Source of the DNA: Breviolum minutum Mf 1.05b.01
Taxonomy: Eukaryota; Sar; Dinophyceae; Suessiales; Symbiodiniaceae
Reading direction: 5' to 3'
Assembly (NCBI GenBank): GCA_000507305.1
Contig: DF239856.1
Span: 91,876-155,875 of the forward strand
Length of the DNA stretch: 64,000 bases
Below the pieces are notes generated by a model. That model had not been told where the DNA came from. It saw only the letters and a program-made list of their open reading frames with translations, and did not search any database. Positions within the stretch are counted from its first letter, which is position 1; each line of letters opens with the position of its first letter. A program made the translations under genes and the position numbers. This document shows, one piece after another, positions 27,545-39,812 of this stretch.

Positions 27545-29125
27545 GTGATTGACCAAGCTTGCCACATTCTCGGCAGGCAGGATTGAGTGATTGAAGCTAA
27601 ACAGGAAGTGATTTGATTTAACAATGACTCTAGGCATGTCATGCCTGAATACAGCAGCACATCTCAGTCTTAATGCCTAGTCAAGTGGCAACCCAGCAGG
27701 TGTCGTCGACATTCAGATCGTTTAAGGCGAGGTAAAGCTCTGGACTCCTTTCGAAGAGCTGTCCCTTCACCTTGAATCAGAAAGCATCTCAAGCAAATGA
27801 ATTTCAGAGTCGGGAAACATGAGAAAGAGTGAAGCCAAAGCACCTTTTCGATGGCGTCCTCCCGAGTGGACATTTTCTCTTCCTGATGAAAGCGGCTGAT
27901 GATAGGTTCCAATACTGCTGACAAAAGATTGCCATATTCAAGCATTGAGCATCAGCGGTCCTTTCACTCTTTATTTCGTCGACGTCCACAGCTGGCATTC
28001 CGGTTTCTGGCGTCCTCAGGCATCTCCTCATATCAGGGTGTAATTTAACTGTCATAAACAGTATTTGTTGACAGACACAACGCAAACTTTAATCACTGGA
28101 CTGTATGATGTTGTCTCGGTCCTCGTCCGACGTCGAATCCAAAGAGATCTCCGTGCACCCCTCCTTGGGTGGCTTGGCACCCTTGGCCTTTTTGGATGAA
28201 GGCGGCGCCCGACATGGCGGTCCACCACAACGCTGGAGAAATGCCTTGATGTCGTCGTCGTCCGGCATAAGCTTCGGCTTGCGTACGTCGTCCCTGAAGT
28301 GTTGCATGACTGCAGCACATCAAGGCCCAGGCTGATGATTCATCGACTCAAGATCAGACTGAGATGCAAACATCCCATAGTGCGACGCCAATGAAAAGTC
28401 GCAGCCCAAGATGATCGACGCAGCCACAACCGCTGCGGCACTGCGGTTGTTGCCATGGCTGCCTTAGTAGAAATTATTGGCAGAGCAAAACCATCATCAT
28501 CAATGCAGGCAGGTCATGAACATCAAAATTAGTGGCTCCAACTCTGAATTCAATCATGTTTCATGTCACGCTGAAGACCATGTTGACCTCCTTGTCCTTG
28601 TACGCCATCATGTGGCTCCGGCAAATTCTCACAATCATCTCCACGCAAGGCCTTGCTGCACCTTCCTGGTTCAGCAGCAAGCCTTTCAGCGCATCAACAT
28701 CCTCCGCAGGGTTGCCTCGAGAAAGTTAAACAAGTGACAGTTTTCAAACAAAGGCGACATGTTTGCCAACTCCGAGATGAAGACCAAGGCACCGTACCGC
28801 TTGTAGTCCCCATTTGCAGGGCTCGTCCATCCCGCCCGGACGTCGTACGTCAAGTGAAGCGCGTGGCTATAGCGCCCTCAGTGGTGGTTTCCAAGAGACA
28901 ATCTTTATGAGTTCTCAAGTGAGTTATGAGTCAATTCTCAAGTCAGTCATGTAAAGCCAAGTCACACTTGAGCCATCCCTGCATGCCTGCCCGGCCTTTC
29001 TTGCGGCCTCGGGAGGGGCAGCTGCTCTGGCACAATTCAACAATGACAGGTTCATCAATCCGATTCAGCAACCGAGCCACCGTGGTTGCCGAAGTCATAT
29101 TCTTTCTCCTGGCCCCAGGCAACCA
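27545..29125. repeat. Second copy of the 16,175-17,743 segment (empty insertion site)
   Basis: Collinear with 16175-17743 across its whole length with roughly a dozen substitutions and one 12 bp insertion (ATAAGCTTCGGC-type, about 28265), i.e. about 99% identity. It continues across the transposon target without interruption (CAACCAGGAGG at 29120-29130). Single N characters at 27543 and 29151 bound it. It could be an alternate haplotype or strain sequence placed in tandem by the assembler, or a true duplication. Confidence 0.93.
27670..29098 (-). CDS. Unknown multi-exon gene, copy 2 (uninterrupted)
   Basis: Same exons as the gene at 16,300-17,716: MTSATTVARLL at 29098, FISELANM, the LKGLLLNQEG exon, and the PSSKKAKGA acidic exon (here with four extra codons, KLMP, near 28270). 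Upstream of the ATG the frame is open to the N at 29151 (ITSSWLPGARRKN), so the real start may be further 5'. Function unknown. Confidence 0.45.
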
Positions 29126-29151
29126 GGAGGATGTGATCGCAAGTCGTCACN

Positions 29152-29563
29152 TGGCGCAGTTGACGTCCGACGGGGAACGTCCGATAGACTCGACCGACGA
29201 CGACAACCGGTTCACTGTGTGTCATGATCACGTCGAGTGTGTAAGTGTGCCAGTGGGAGATATGTAATTTCAGTATGAGGCCTGTCTTAAATTGACAACT
29301 AACCGCAGGTCATGGACTGGCAGGCATGACAATGATGAAAAGGACTCCTTGGCTTGATCTTGCGGCAGCGGCCCACATAAAAGTCAGGATGGCTGCACAT
29401 GTTTCGGTGACAGGATATGACAGCTGATATTTTCAAATATAAGAAACCCGGCCTCATTGGCCAATCGCTTCGAGCATTTGGATGGTAGAATCCCTTCAAG
29501 GCCTCCGAACAGAAAATGGATGACAGCTTAAAAGTAATATTTTCAAAAAGAACACCCGGCCTC
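29152..29563. other. Spacer before assembly gap, repeat-rich
   Basis: No confident exon. Two related stretches (ATATTTTCAAA...CCCGGCCTC at 29428-29457 and 29537-29563) suggest that a tandem repeat with CCCTTCAAGGCCTCCGAAC runs into the gap. Confidence 0.5.
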
Positions 29564-29869
29564 NNNNNNNNNNNNNNNNNNNNNNNNNNNNNNNNNNNNN
29601 NNNNNNNNNNNNNNNNNNNNNNNNNNNNNNNNNNNNNNNNNNNNNNNNNNNNNNNNNNNNNNNNNNNNNNNNNNNNNNNNNNNNNNNNNNNNNNNNNNNN
29701 NNNNNNNNNNNNNNNNNNNNNNNNNNNNNNNNNNNNNNNNNNNNNNNNNNNNNNNNNNNNNNNNNNNNNNNNNNNNNNNNNNNNNNNNNNNNNNNNNNNN
29801 NNNNNNNNNNNNNNNNNNNNNNNNNNNNNNNNNNNNNNNNNNNNNNNNNNNNNNNNNNNNNNNNNNNNN
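29564..29869. other. Assembly gap (306 N)
   Basis: An unbroken run of N. The flanks carry related repeats, so the gap size may be an estimate. Confidence 1.
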
Positions 29870-29873
29870 CACA

Positions 29874-29920
29874 TGCCACGAGTACCAGAAGTGATTCAAT
29901 GACCTCTGGTACTCGTGGCA
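29874..29920. repeat. 16 bp perfect inverted repeat
   Basis: TGCCACGAGTACCAGA and TCTGGTACTCGTGGCA, with a 15 nt loop, immediately after the assembly gap. It is the same type of foldback as those at 13.6-15.1 kb. Confidence 0.85.
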
Positions 29921-30727
29921 GCTTCAGCCAATGAGACTCCTGGACACTCCATACTGAGAATCGCTTCGAGCATTTTTGAAATGATTGACTCCTTTGAAAA
30001 TCAGAATCATCCAAATCCCTTCAAGGCCTCCGAACAAAGGGCTGGAAGCATCTGGATGGAGGATTGGAATGCAGATTTGGATCAAGATCCACATCCCAAC
30101 CTTCCCTCCAAATCCCTTCAAGGCCACCTGACCACAGATGATGCATCAAAAGCTTGTGACTTGTGAAGGCAAAAAGATCAATGCCTGATTGCAAACACAA
30201 CCAGTTTTGAAAATAATCACCCACCTCAGTGAACATAGCGGCACCACCTCAAAGGCTCTATGTCAAATAGTCGGACTACAAAAGTGCCCCCAAATGTGAT
30301 GTTCTACTATCCTACACACATTTGATTCTGATGGCTAACGGCTGCTCCTTTTTCCAAGCTTTGCTGTGACATGGTTTGGCCCAGAAAGGTCCGCCTGCTT
30401 CCCAACGACAGACAAACAAGTCAAAATTGTCACGACTTATCGTCCAACGTCGGACTTCTACCACCTCCTGTGAGGTCGCACCTGCCCTCGCATTACAATG
30501 GTTCGTCCATGTCGACGTCCACGTCCGGCGTCAGGGGTTCCACGTCCGTCGTCAGGAGTCCACCTCACCCCTGGCCGCAAGTAAAGCCCGGCCACTCTGA
30601 ACTGGATATTGTTGGTGCCTTGGGTGGTAAACAGTCACTTCAAAGGCAACTGCCAAGCAATGTAGACTGGTCAGTGTCTGTGATGTTACATGCGTATCCA
30701 TGCATGACTAAATTATCAAATTATCAC

Positions 30728-33700
30728 TCAGTTCTGCATGGACGAGGTACCGGGCTCCACCGAGAACACGGGCTCGTCCGGCGAATGCGTTGTCTCGCAG
30801 AACCATATCTCTCCTAAGTACGGCGCAGGAATGATCAGGCTCACAAATTCTACCCAGTTGTTCGCCCACATCACGAATGCACCTGGAGTCGGTGGCTTGC
30901 GGTTTGGGGGCAACGAATCCAGCTCTTTCTTAACCAACTCCCTGTGCTTTCGCAGCAGCCAGTCCGACGCCACCCTTGGATGTGATCAAAGTCAATTTTC
31001 AAGGAGGTGACTTGTAACAGCAGCTGCCAACAAACTCAGAACTGAAACAATCGGCATCACCAGTGTAGCACTTTTGTTTGACAGTCACGCATGCCAAGTC
31101 ACTTGAGAAAGGGATGCCGCCCGCACTCGTCAAGGCGGACCAAAATGCCACCTCTGGCGTCCCTTAATGAGTCTGATCGGTGACTATTCAACTATTCACT
31201 GTTTGATTGGCAAAACAAGACAGCAACTGCATGCATTCGAGGTCGAGGTACGACGCAGGCGTCGACGTCACATGTCCGTACCGCGCGGAGATTTGTGCAA
31301 GTAGCATCTGCATCCTTAGCAAAGACGAGGTCACAGCTGACAGCAGAAAATGATTTCACCACTGCAGTGCGTCAAACAATGATTCTATTCAACGACCGGG
31401 CCACCCAATTTCTCTTGGAAGCATTTGATCGCCGTCACGCTCAAAGCGAGCCCTGATGTCCAAAAGCATCCGTGCACATTCCGTGTCTGGAAGTCCTGCG
31501 GCCGATATGTACTCAAAGAACAGAGTGGGAAAGTCATTCTCCATCTCATCAACCATGCCAGCCATGCGTATATCTCGAAGGAGCTGGACGAGACGTTGCG
31601 CTTGCGTCGGACGTTGGGCGACGGGCGTCGACGTCAGGCACATGTGAAAAGAACAAAAGCTTGAGCCTTAAGCAGAAAAGGTGCTGCAACTAATAAATAA
31701 TTCTTCACTAGGGCCTACTCTGCCAGTAGAAAACATGGTAAGTAGAAGCAAGATGAGGCAAGCAAGACGGAAACAGCTTCCCTCAAGACCTGGGGTCAGG
31801 ACGTTGCAAGGTAAGCACTGAGCTGGGCTGATTTGACCTTGACTGCTCTTCATGCTGAACAGCCAAACAATGTCACAATGGCAAGAACAGAGTTGTGGCT
31901 AATGCGACCCTGACTGCTCTTCTTGCTGAAGAGCCAAAAAATGTGACAATGGCAAAAGCAATGTGCCTGGGTGTCCGGACAGGTCCAAATCATGAAGCCT
32001 GGCAACAAAACGCCGAAGGTCAAATGCTAAAACGATTTAATGGACTCGGACTTGATCAAAGAAAGTATAAGGGAACAAGGCGGTCTAAGATTGACCAGTG
32101 TTGATGCCAATACTGATGACGCCGATGCGTGAGTTTTGAAGGTTCAAACTGTCAGTGCAAGTGTTGGCTTTTGACTCTGGTGATTCTGCTGCAGCACTTC
32201 TGTGGTTTGTCAAGGAAAATGTCTGACTTGTCACTTGTTATGCATTGAAAAAACTCTTAATTCAACAATGGTCTTGCAACAGCAATTGCAAACTGCTAAA
32301 CATGTGTCAAGTCAGAGATTTCACGGACGGAGCAAAAGCACTTCATGACCCTCAAACGTCCGACCAACAATTCAATCCGTCCGACACTTCTCAGACATAC
32401 ACAGAGGGCAGCTGACTGAAGTCAATCCATTCATCATCTTCGTCATCCAGCGGAGGTGGTCTGGGCCTTAGTTTGTCCAAGGGGCCACAAGGTGGCTGGG
32501 GACTATATAGCTATGAAATCAGCTTGTCACAGATTGGCCCGGGTCTGGCATGAATTTAGACTCAGACAAATATTATCAAGTGTCAGACCATTATTAGATT
32601 ATGGCCGAGCTGCGGTGCATCTTCCAATGCCAAACGTCGGCGAGGATCGGCTGTCGAAGCATCTTGCCACTGCGTCCAACGAAGACTTGTAGAATGCAAT
32701 GGTTGCAGCGGCCCGTCCCACATCCTAGCAGTAAAATTTATCTTGGCCAGTTTCCTGAAACTCATTCAGGCCCTATCAATGAATTACTGCTCTTTAAGAT
32801 TCACTAAGTGACGATTCGATGATTATTACTTTGAAACACTTCTGAGTCTCTCTCTCTCTCTTTCTTCAAAACCGTGGTCCTGCTCACTGGCCTGATTGTC
32901 ATGGGAGGGACGGGCGTACTCTTGCGCTTCCACCTGCTGGCAGTGTCAGACTCTTTCCGTGGAGTGAGCTTCGCAGGACCTGAGCATTTGGACGGTCAAG
33001 CAAAGCTAGCTTGGAAAAATTCATGGTGTAGACATAACAGGGCGGGAAAGAAAACCTTGCCCAATGCTCCAACAAAACTAGAAAAGGGTCCGTCTCTCTA
33101 TCTTAAAATAAAAGACCCGAGTCACGTTGGCATGGGAATTGCGTCGGCGATTCTGTCCGTCGATTCTGCTGGTCCGCCTTGTTGAACCTGGATCTAGAGG
33201 CAGACCTCTTCCTGTATGGATCTGGCGCCCAGGTATCCGGAGCCACAGGAACACATGCCGGCATTGGCGTCGGCACACGCGGAGGAGGGTTAAAGTACGG
33301 CGCCGTCGGCGTCGACAGGGGCATTGGCCCTGGGTCCGGCATCTGCGGGAACTCTTCGAACGGGCGTCCGACCTGAAAGGACGGGCCAGGGTCCAATCGA
33401 CTGTCCGTCAAAAAAACATAGTGCCCAGTATTCTTGGAAGGTCGTTTCACTAAAAGAAAAATTTTAAGCCAATAAAGGTCGAGATTCAAACCTCAAGTGG
33501 TTAAGCACCAGTTGGTGCACTCGTCCGACGGTAGGCGCACTACCCAGGTAATGCAACGTCCGACGGTCATCTACGTAGCAGTTGAGCTCCGGGTGAAAGA
33601 CCAACTTGATGAAGCGTTTGTCGGTGCTGTCCGAGCCCAAGCAGTGCATGTAGTCCATGGTCAAGTACAGCCTGTGCAACGACCACTTCCCATGCCAATC

Positions 33701-34168
33701 GCACCAGTCGTGAATGCGGTCGCGGGACTGCACAGGGATGACAGGGATGAAACTGGTCTGAGTTTAGTCAGATCTTAGACTGGATACTGCTAACAAATGG
33801 AACAAAACATCAACATGACTTTGAAATTGGGGCAACTCAGGGTAAGCCAAAAATTGCCATTACATTTGAGGTGTCAGATTCTTCCCCAAGTGTTTCCCAG
33901 GATTTTAAGCCCAACTCGCCTCCCGCAAGAAGCAGATGCCACCCAGCTCTCTCACGGCTGGGCGCAACACTGCATACTCGCGGCGCGTATTGTGCCGCCA
34001 TGCAAACACCTTCATCTCATTGCTAGGCGCTGACATGGCTGGCGGCACCAACTCCATTGCGACGGAGTCCGAAGTCCGACGGTGTCCGAAGTCTGACACG
34101 TCCAGAGTCCGACGTCCGACGTCCGTCAAATGGCTGAGTCCACGCTCGACCGGAGAACTAAGAGTCAA
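30728..34168 (-). CDS. Unknown minus-strand multi-exon locus
   Basis: Exon-like minus frames, 5' to 3': 34080-33905 (MSAPSNEMKVFAWRHNTRRE, LRPAVRELGGICFLREA); 33733-33495 (RIHDWCDWHGKWSLHRLYLT, FIKLVFHPELNCYVDDRRTL); 33450-33150 (YVFLTDSRLDPG, then a Pro-rich PTAPYFNPPPRVPTPMP); about 32730-32590 (RMWDGPLQPLHSTSL); 31640-31390 (QAQRLVQLLRDIRMAGMVDE, LLDIRARFERDGDQMLPREI); 30973-30728 (WLLRKHRELVKKELDSLPP, MWANNWVEFVSLIIP). They may be one gene. The blocks look globular or linker-like, but no known domain is recognised. Exon limits are approximate. Confidence 0.42.
31650..32580. other. Intron or spacer with imperfect duplication
   Basis: GACCTTGACTGCTCTTCATGCTGAACAGCCAAACAATGTCACAATGGCAA (31837-31882) recurs as GACCCTGACTGCTCTTCTTGCTGAAGAGCC (31907-31950). 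No convincing exon. Confidence 0.5.
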
Positions 34169-34248
34169 TGTCTATGCCATGAGATGTGCTAATTGACAGT
34201 TCATGTTGATGTTCAAACGTGAGTAGTCACTAGTCATTGATTTCAGTT

Positions 34249-34700
34249 CCTGCTTGTCAAATTGTAAACTGTGTGAAGAGACATTTGAGCTAGATGACTG
34301 CGGTTGAAGAAAGACTGCGGTTGAAGAAATGCACAGGCGCACATGTGAGACTATGATTGACTGAGTGCAAAATCAAGCCAGGCACACCTCTTCCAAGATG
34401 AAGCTGATGTTCTTGTTGTAGCAGAGCGATGGCCGTTTCACGTGATGGTGAGATTCACCATCACCTGAATCGACCACTCCAGCCCTTCAGATCCTGCTTG
34501 TCAATTGTGAACTGTGTGAAGAGACATTTGAACAAGATGACTGTGGTTGAAGGAATGCACTAACGCACATGTGAGACTATGAATGACTGAGTGCAAAATA
34601 AAGCCAGGCGCACCTCTTCCAAGATGAAGCTGACGTTCTTGTTGTAGCAGATCAGGTGATGGTGCATTGCACCATCACCTGAATCGACCACTCCATCCAT
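34249..34700. repeat. ~230 bp tandem duplication ending in palindromes
   Basis: Copy 1 (34249-34488) and copy 2 (34489-34696) both begin TCCTGCTTGTCAA-TTG and run through GTGTGAAGAGACATTTGA, GAATGACTGAGTGCAAAAT and CTTCTTGTTGTAGCAGA. Each ends in an inverted repeat of GGTGATGGTG: 34439-34463 (imperfect) and 34653-34681 (perfect, CAGGTGATGGTGCA arms). The two copies have diverged. Confidence 0.9.
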
Positions 34701-34719
34701 TACGTCCGGCGTCCGTCAT

Positions 34720-36060
34720 GGGGGCAAGCAAAAATGGCTGAGGCTCACAGGCAACTTCAGAGCATGATTTCAATCAACTATGGTTGAAAATTTTGACCGA
34801 GAACTACTTAAAGCTGACAAAAACTGATAGACAATAGAAAGACAAGGCGAATGAGGGTGGGGACATAGGTGTGGGGCAAGGTTTTGGGAGGTTGGCCAAG
34901 GGTGATGGAGATGGGAGCCAGAAGGGCTTCAAGAGGGTGAAAGAAGAAGGGCCAGTCAGAGAAAACACCGAGCCAAGTGAATATTGGATCTGCTCCTTTA
35001 GATCTGGATGGCCCAAAGAGGATCATGGAAGAAGCTCAATCTTTATTCCACTGTGGTGAAGTAGGACCGGTGTTTTATGAGCCGCCCTACCCCCCCACCC
35101 CTCCCAGGCAAAATTGACCACCACCACATTGACAACCACCTCCATACCACCACTAAGATTTTGAGAATCCAAAAAATTTCAGAATCCATTTCAAAAAAAT
35201 CTCTGATTTTGTTATAAATTTTCAAATATATGTCTTTATTCATATTATTTATTATTCCTATTTATTCCTACCGGTATAGTGACTAAACATATATTCTCTG
35301 GCTCTAAAATTAGAATTTCAGGTTAGGGTCCTCCTAAAGAAAGAAAAACATATGTATATATACATATGTGAGAAGAAAAATAAAAGAACATAAAAAGGGA
35401 AGGAGGATAAGATACCCCTCTCCGGAAGGTTTGTGTTTGTGTAGCTGCTGCTGCTCTTTAAGCCCTTGTATACCCTAAACCCTAAATCCTAAACTCATCA
35501 AAAAATCAGCCTTTCGTGAATCATGCATCATTCTCTCTATCATCACAAGTTCTGGTGACCACTTTGTTTTTGCGGTGCTTTTGTAGTAAAAGTTCGTAGA
35601 TCGGCAAGTTCTGAACTTAAACGTCCTCTGCCAATAAATTCTATAGACATAGTTATTCAAAACATTGACATGCTATGTTTGCAAGTATCAATATATAAAA
35701 ATAAAAATGTTTATTATTGCACGAGCGCTGTTCTTTGATGACAAGCTTGTGGCCTCCAGCCAACAAGCTGCCTGACGGGCCTTGCGCGACAAAGAACGAA
35801 CGTCAGCCGAGCAAGCTTTATGGCTATGCCAATATGGCTTTGCACTGGCATCCTGTGGCAAAGTTTGTCCATTGCCATCACTTTTGAAAAGTGTCAAGAT
35901 CGACTGCGCTCAACTTTCAAAATGCAAATGGTTCCACAATATCTGTCTACTCTTCCTCAGTTCGTTCCAGCAACAAACTGGTCGAGCACATTTAAAAAAC
36001 TGCGTTGGTTGATCTTGTCCTAATCTTTCACCGATGGAATTGCAAATCTTCCAGCAACTC
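34720..36060. other. Spacer; compositional boundary
   Basis: No supported gene. Around 34.75 kb the GACGTC/CGTCCG style of DNA stops and AT-richer DNA begins. Contains CCCTAAACCCTAAATCCTAAAC (35471-35495), a short telomere-like tract. Confidence 0.5.
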
Positions 36061-39000
36061 CTAGGTGGAAATAATCTGCTTCGAAATTTGGCGCACTTGA
36101 TCAAGCTCCTTGGTCCAGCCCAGCTCTCCCGCCAACCAACGGATGCTGGTGTCACATTCCCCCTGCAAGAAAACCTGACGCAAAATGACAGGTGGCATCT
36201 TCAGTTCGAAGCTCGTGATTCAAAGTCGCCAAAATGAACGTATACGTGAAATGTATTGTGAATCAATGCGCCATGGAATCACTCCCACAACCTACACCTG
36301 AGACTGCCAATCCTCGACCACAACTGGCCTCTTTCCTGAGCTTTTTGCCACTGAGCAGGTACTTGAGAGATCGAACCTGCCGGTGAAGACTGAAGCTTCG
36401 CGGCATCTCCCGATTGATGACCAGAATCGCGCAGTCAGGCTTCACCAGCTTTGGCAACGAGGCAAATGGCTGCACCTTCGGGTCTCAAGGCCCTCATGGG
36501 GACATGATGCGCTAAACCGCATTTCACAAAACAGAAAACCCATGTCGGAAAATAAATATTGTTATAGACACGGTCGACCTACCACGACTACATTGGTAAG
36601 GTGAATTTCATGATGCAGCATGTTGAACTGTGAGGTGCTCGAGCAATTTCATCCATCCCAATTCCCATGCATGCCCTCCTAGAGGCGAAAAGTGGCGAAG
36701 ACAAAAAAGAAACAAAAAGGAGGAAACTGGGGCCTTTGCCCAACTCTTGATGGGATTGTTGAATCTGAACAACTCTGCCCTCAAAAAGATTCTCCGTTTG
36801 TGAGTTTGGACACGCACACACACACACACTGTTTTGCGAATGAATCTGCTCTGCTCTGCTGCTACAGCAAATGTCTTGCCGCGCTGAACCCGCATTGATA
36901 GCTGCTATGCTTTCCATGTCAAAAACCTCTTATTTCTTTTTTTACTGCATCAATTTCACATAATTTCACAACAATGCAAAAATCAGTGGCCAGTTTGCAC
37001 AAATGAATGCGGCCACTTGCTGCCTGTTTACCATTCATCCATCAGGCTTCAACCCAAATTTTTACAGCACCCTTCAAATTTCTTTTCTGGTATAATCATA
37101 TTCCACTCCGATGTGACGGATGACGTCCGGGTGGAATCGTTCAGCTTCTTTGGATTGGCCCTGCTGCACTTCCCCGTAAGGCCGTGGCAAACATGCAGGG
37201 AAATCTGATAATTTAGTTTCCTCTCAGGCCCCTTACAGCACCGCCAAGCCAAGTATTGATCTTAAGGCGACTGGCGGCACACATGAATGCCGATGCTACG
37301 GAACATGCGCACGCACGGTACTGGTTTTAAAAATGCACAAATATATTCAGAAAAAATTAAAAACAACTATAAAATATACGCATACAATATGTATACATGG
37401 CAATACGCGTTATATAGTGTGCTCTACACTTAGTCGAAAATGCTCTTGCCAGGTCCTGCCTGCAACGAGGTTCCCATGATGATAAGCAAATCTGCTTCCT
37501 GGAAATCAGTCTTGGACTTTTGATGAAATTCAGGAGGAAGGGATTCGCCAAAAAGGACAATGTCAGGACGAGTGAATCCACCGCAGCTGCAACGTGGAAC
37601 CCCTTCACCCTTCCATTCGAAATAGTCCTGCAAGTTAGACCGGAGGCACATGCCAACATATCCAGCATGTCCCACATGTTGAAATGGCAAGGGGGTATGA
37701 CTGCAAGCCTTGGGCCTAGCCAGCACTGATCGGTGGCTAGATTATCCAGATTTTGCTGGGCCCTCTTCTCAACCAACTCCTTAGGTAGCCACGATGTAAC
37801 AGGTAGCAACTTTCACATGTGTCTCTGATGCCCGTCGACTCTTTTCACTTGGGTCCTCTCTGCTGCTCACCTTCCGGCATTCATCACACTTTGCTCTGAG
37901 TGTAGTTCCATGGCACTCGATCAGATCGGCCTCATCCACGCCAACTTTTCGCTCCAGGCTGTCGATGTTCTGCGTGTACAGCCTATTAATCGAGCATTGT
38001 CCCCAACATTCATAGCAAACCGACCGGCATTGCATATCGTTAATTTATGTTAATTTGTCACTACCAATCATTTGACATACAATCCCCTCTGAACCCTTTC
38101 GTTTGGGACAACAAACGTCATGCTTGCTTGATAACGTCACAACAAAATAAACTGCCAAGATCACGTCGCAACATCACGACAAACTATCGTAAAAGCTTAA
38201 CGTAAACATATGTGTTGTTAGTTTGATCTGATTTCGGTCTCCTTAGGCCATGATTTGTGTAGCCACTCTGCGATTGTAGCTACCAGGAAACTTCAAACAT
38301 CTCAAAACCTACCTACAAGTAGATATGATATGAAAGCTAGACGTCCAAACAATAACCCTGCCTTGAGTTTGATATCTGCCCCTCCCACCGAAAGGCTCAG
38401 GCGAACTGAATGGGTTCTCTCAAAATCAGTATCGCTTCAGTATCAGCAGAATGGGGATATATTCAAATGTATAACGCATAGGAGTTTTGATTTAGATTGA
38501 TTTAGGCCATATGAATGTGGCTTTGATGTAATTCAGCTTCATTGAGTAGAGTTCTGCTATCAAAACTTGTTTGCCGCTCAAAAACTGTTCATTAAACGCT
38601 GCATGTATAACAAAGGAACAACAAATCAAAATCAAAACATATCAAACATGCAGTAATCCAACAGCAACCCTGAACCCAATAGCAGCAATCTTGGTCAGTC
38701 ACATAGCTTGAGGTCGAAGGCTTTGTAACATGACCAGTTTGGTCTTCCAGGCCTTTGGCCCCCCAACGAGATCGTACAATTATCAAACTTTGTATTGACG
38801 TTTTCAAACTATGCAGGGGCCTTTGCAGCATGCGCTTGTTCTGCAGAACCTTGAGGAATTCATGCGTCAAAGTTGGGTTGACCTCATCCACCCGGAGCTT
38901 TTGCATCACTTCGAAGAACAACTGTGGATTTTCTCGGAGAAACTGGCCTGGCACAGCTCACACGTTCAACTCTGTTAGCTTATGCTCTCATTGGCACCAA

Positions 39001-39217
39001 GCGGTCCAAACTAGGAAACATTCAAAACACAAGAAACCACAAAGACTTAAATAAAACTGAGTCAAACTAAATCAAAGTGCGTGTGAAAATGGTCTCTGGA
39101 GAGGTGATGTTTGTTGTATGCCGCAACTGATCGTAAAGTCCTCCCTTGGAGCGAAAGTCGGGCAGGTTTGCTGACACAGAAATTCCAGCGCCAGCCATGA
39201 CGACGACTTTCGAGAAC
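36061..39217 (-). CDS. SIR2-family NAD-dependent protein deacylase (SIRT2/HST2-like), six exons seen
   Basis: Exons (minus): 39217-39081, 38947-38821, 37982-37811, 37627-37460, 36475-36377, 36162-36061 (TAG). All phases agree. Motifs in order: VVVMAGAGISVSANLPDFRS (NAD-binding loop), NPTLTHEFLKVLQ, LYTQNIDSLE (TQNID), LIECHGTTL (catalytic His), CDEC, then PRCSCGGFTRPDIVLFGESL, ADLLIIMGTSLQVQPFASL, ILVINRE and the C-terminal LAGELGWTKELDQV. This is the class I order. The second zinc pair is CxC (RCSCG) rather than CxxC. Introns 1, 2 and 4 have GC donors and introns 3 and 5 GT; every acceptor is AG|G. The exon(s) before GAG are not found, so the N-terminus is missing; the exon shown begins in phase. 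It would remove acyl groups from lysines of histones, tubulin or other proteins. Confidence 0.9.
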
Positions 39218-39339
39218 CTGAATGTCAAACATCGCAAACACGAAAACTTAGCATTGTTGGTCTGAACACCTGATGAAAAAAAGAAAACATCACCAAAATC
39301 CAATGAAACTGATGACCGAATGTGAAAACAGCGAGCATG

Positions 39340-39768
39340 ATTTCACCCAGGTGGATAGGTTGATATAGATGGAGAGTCGGACGGGCGGATGGATGGATGG
39401 ATGGATAGACAAATAGATTGATTGCGAGGTAGATAGGCAGAAAAAGCAGGTACTTCACTGATAGACCTACAGAAAGACAGCAAGATAGATGACTTTGCGG
39501 ATTGAAAGGTAGGTCGATAACTGGATGGACCAATCAATGTATAGACAAATAAATTGGGCGATCGATATCAAGATAGATAGTATCACCATTGTGATAGAAA
39601 GGTATGTAAGCAGGTTGGTACACGCACAAAAAATGGGTAAATTGACTGACAAATTATTGAGCCAATCAAACAAACATATAGAATCATAAAAATACATGAT
39701 GTAGAATTAGCACTATACAAATAGATCAATAGTTTGAAAGGCCGAATAAAAACAAACGAATACCAATC

Positions 39769-39770
<2 letters not shown>
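39340..39770. other. Degenerate GATA/GGAT-type simple DNA
   Basis: GGATGGATGGATGGATAGAC and scattered AGATAGAT; it merges into the main GATA array. Open frames here on either strand are artefacts of the repeat. Confidence 0.6.
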
Positions 39771-39812
<42 letters not shown>

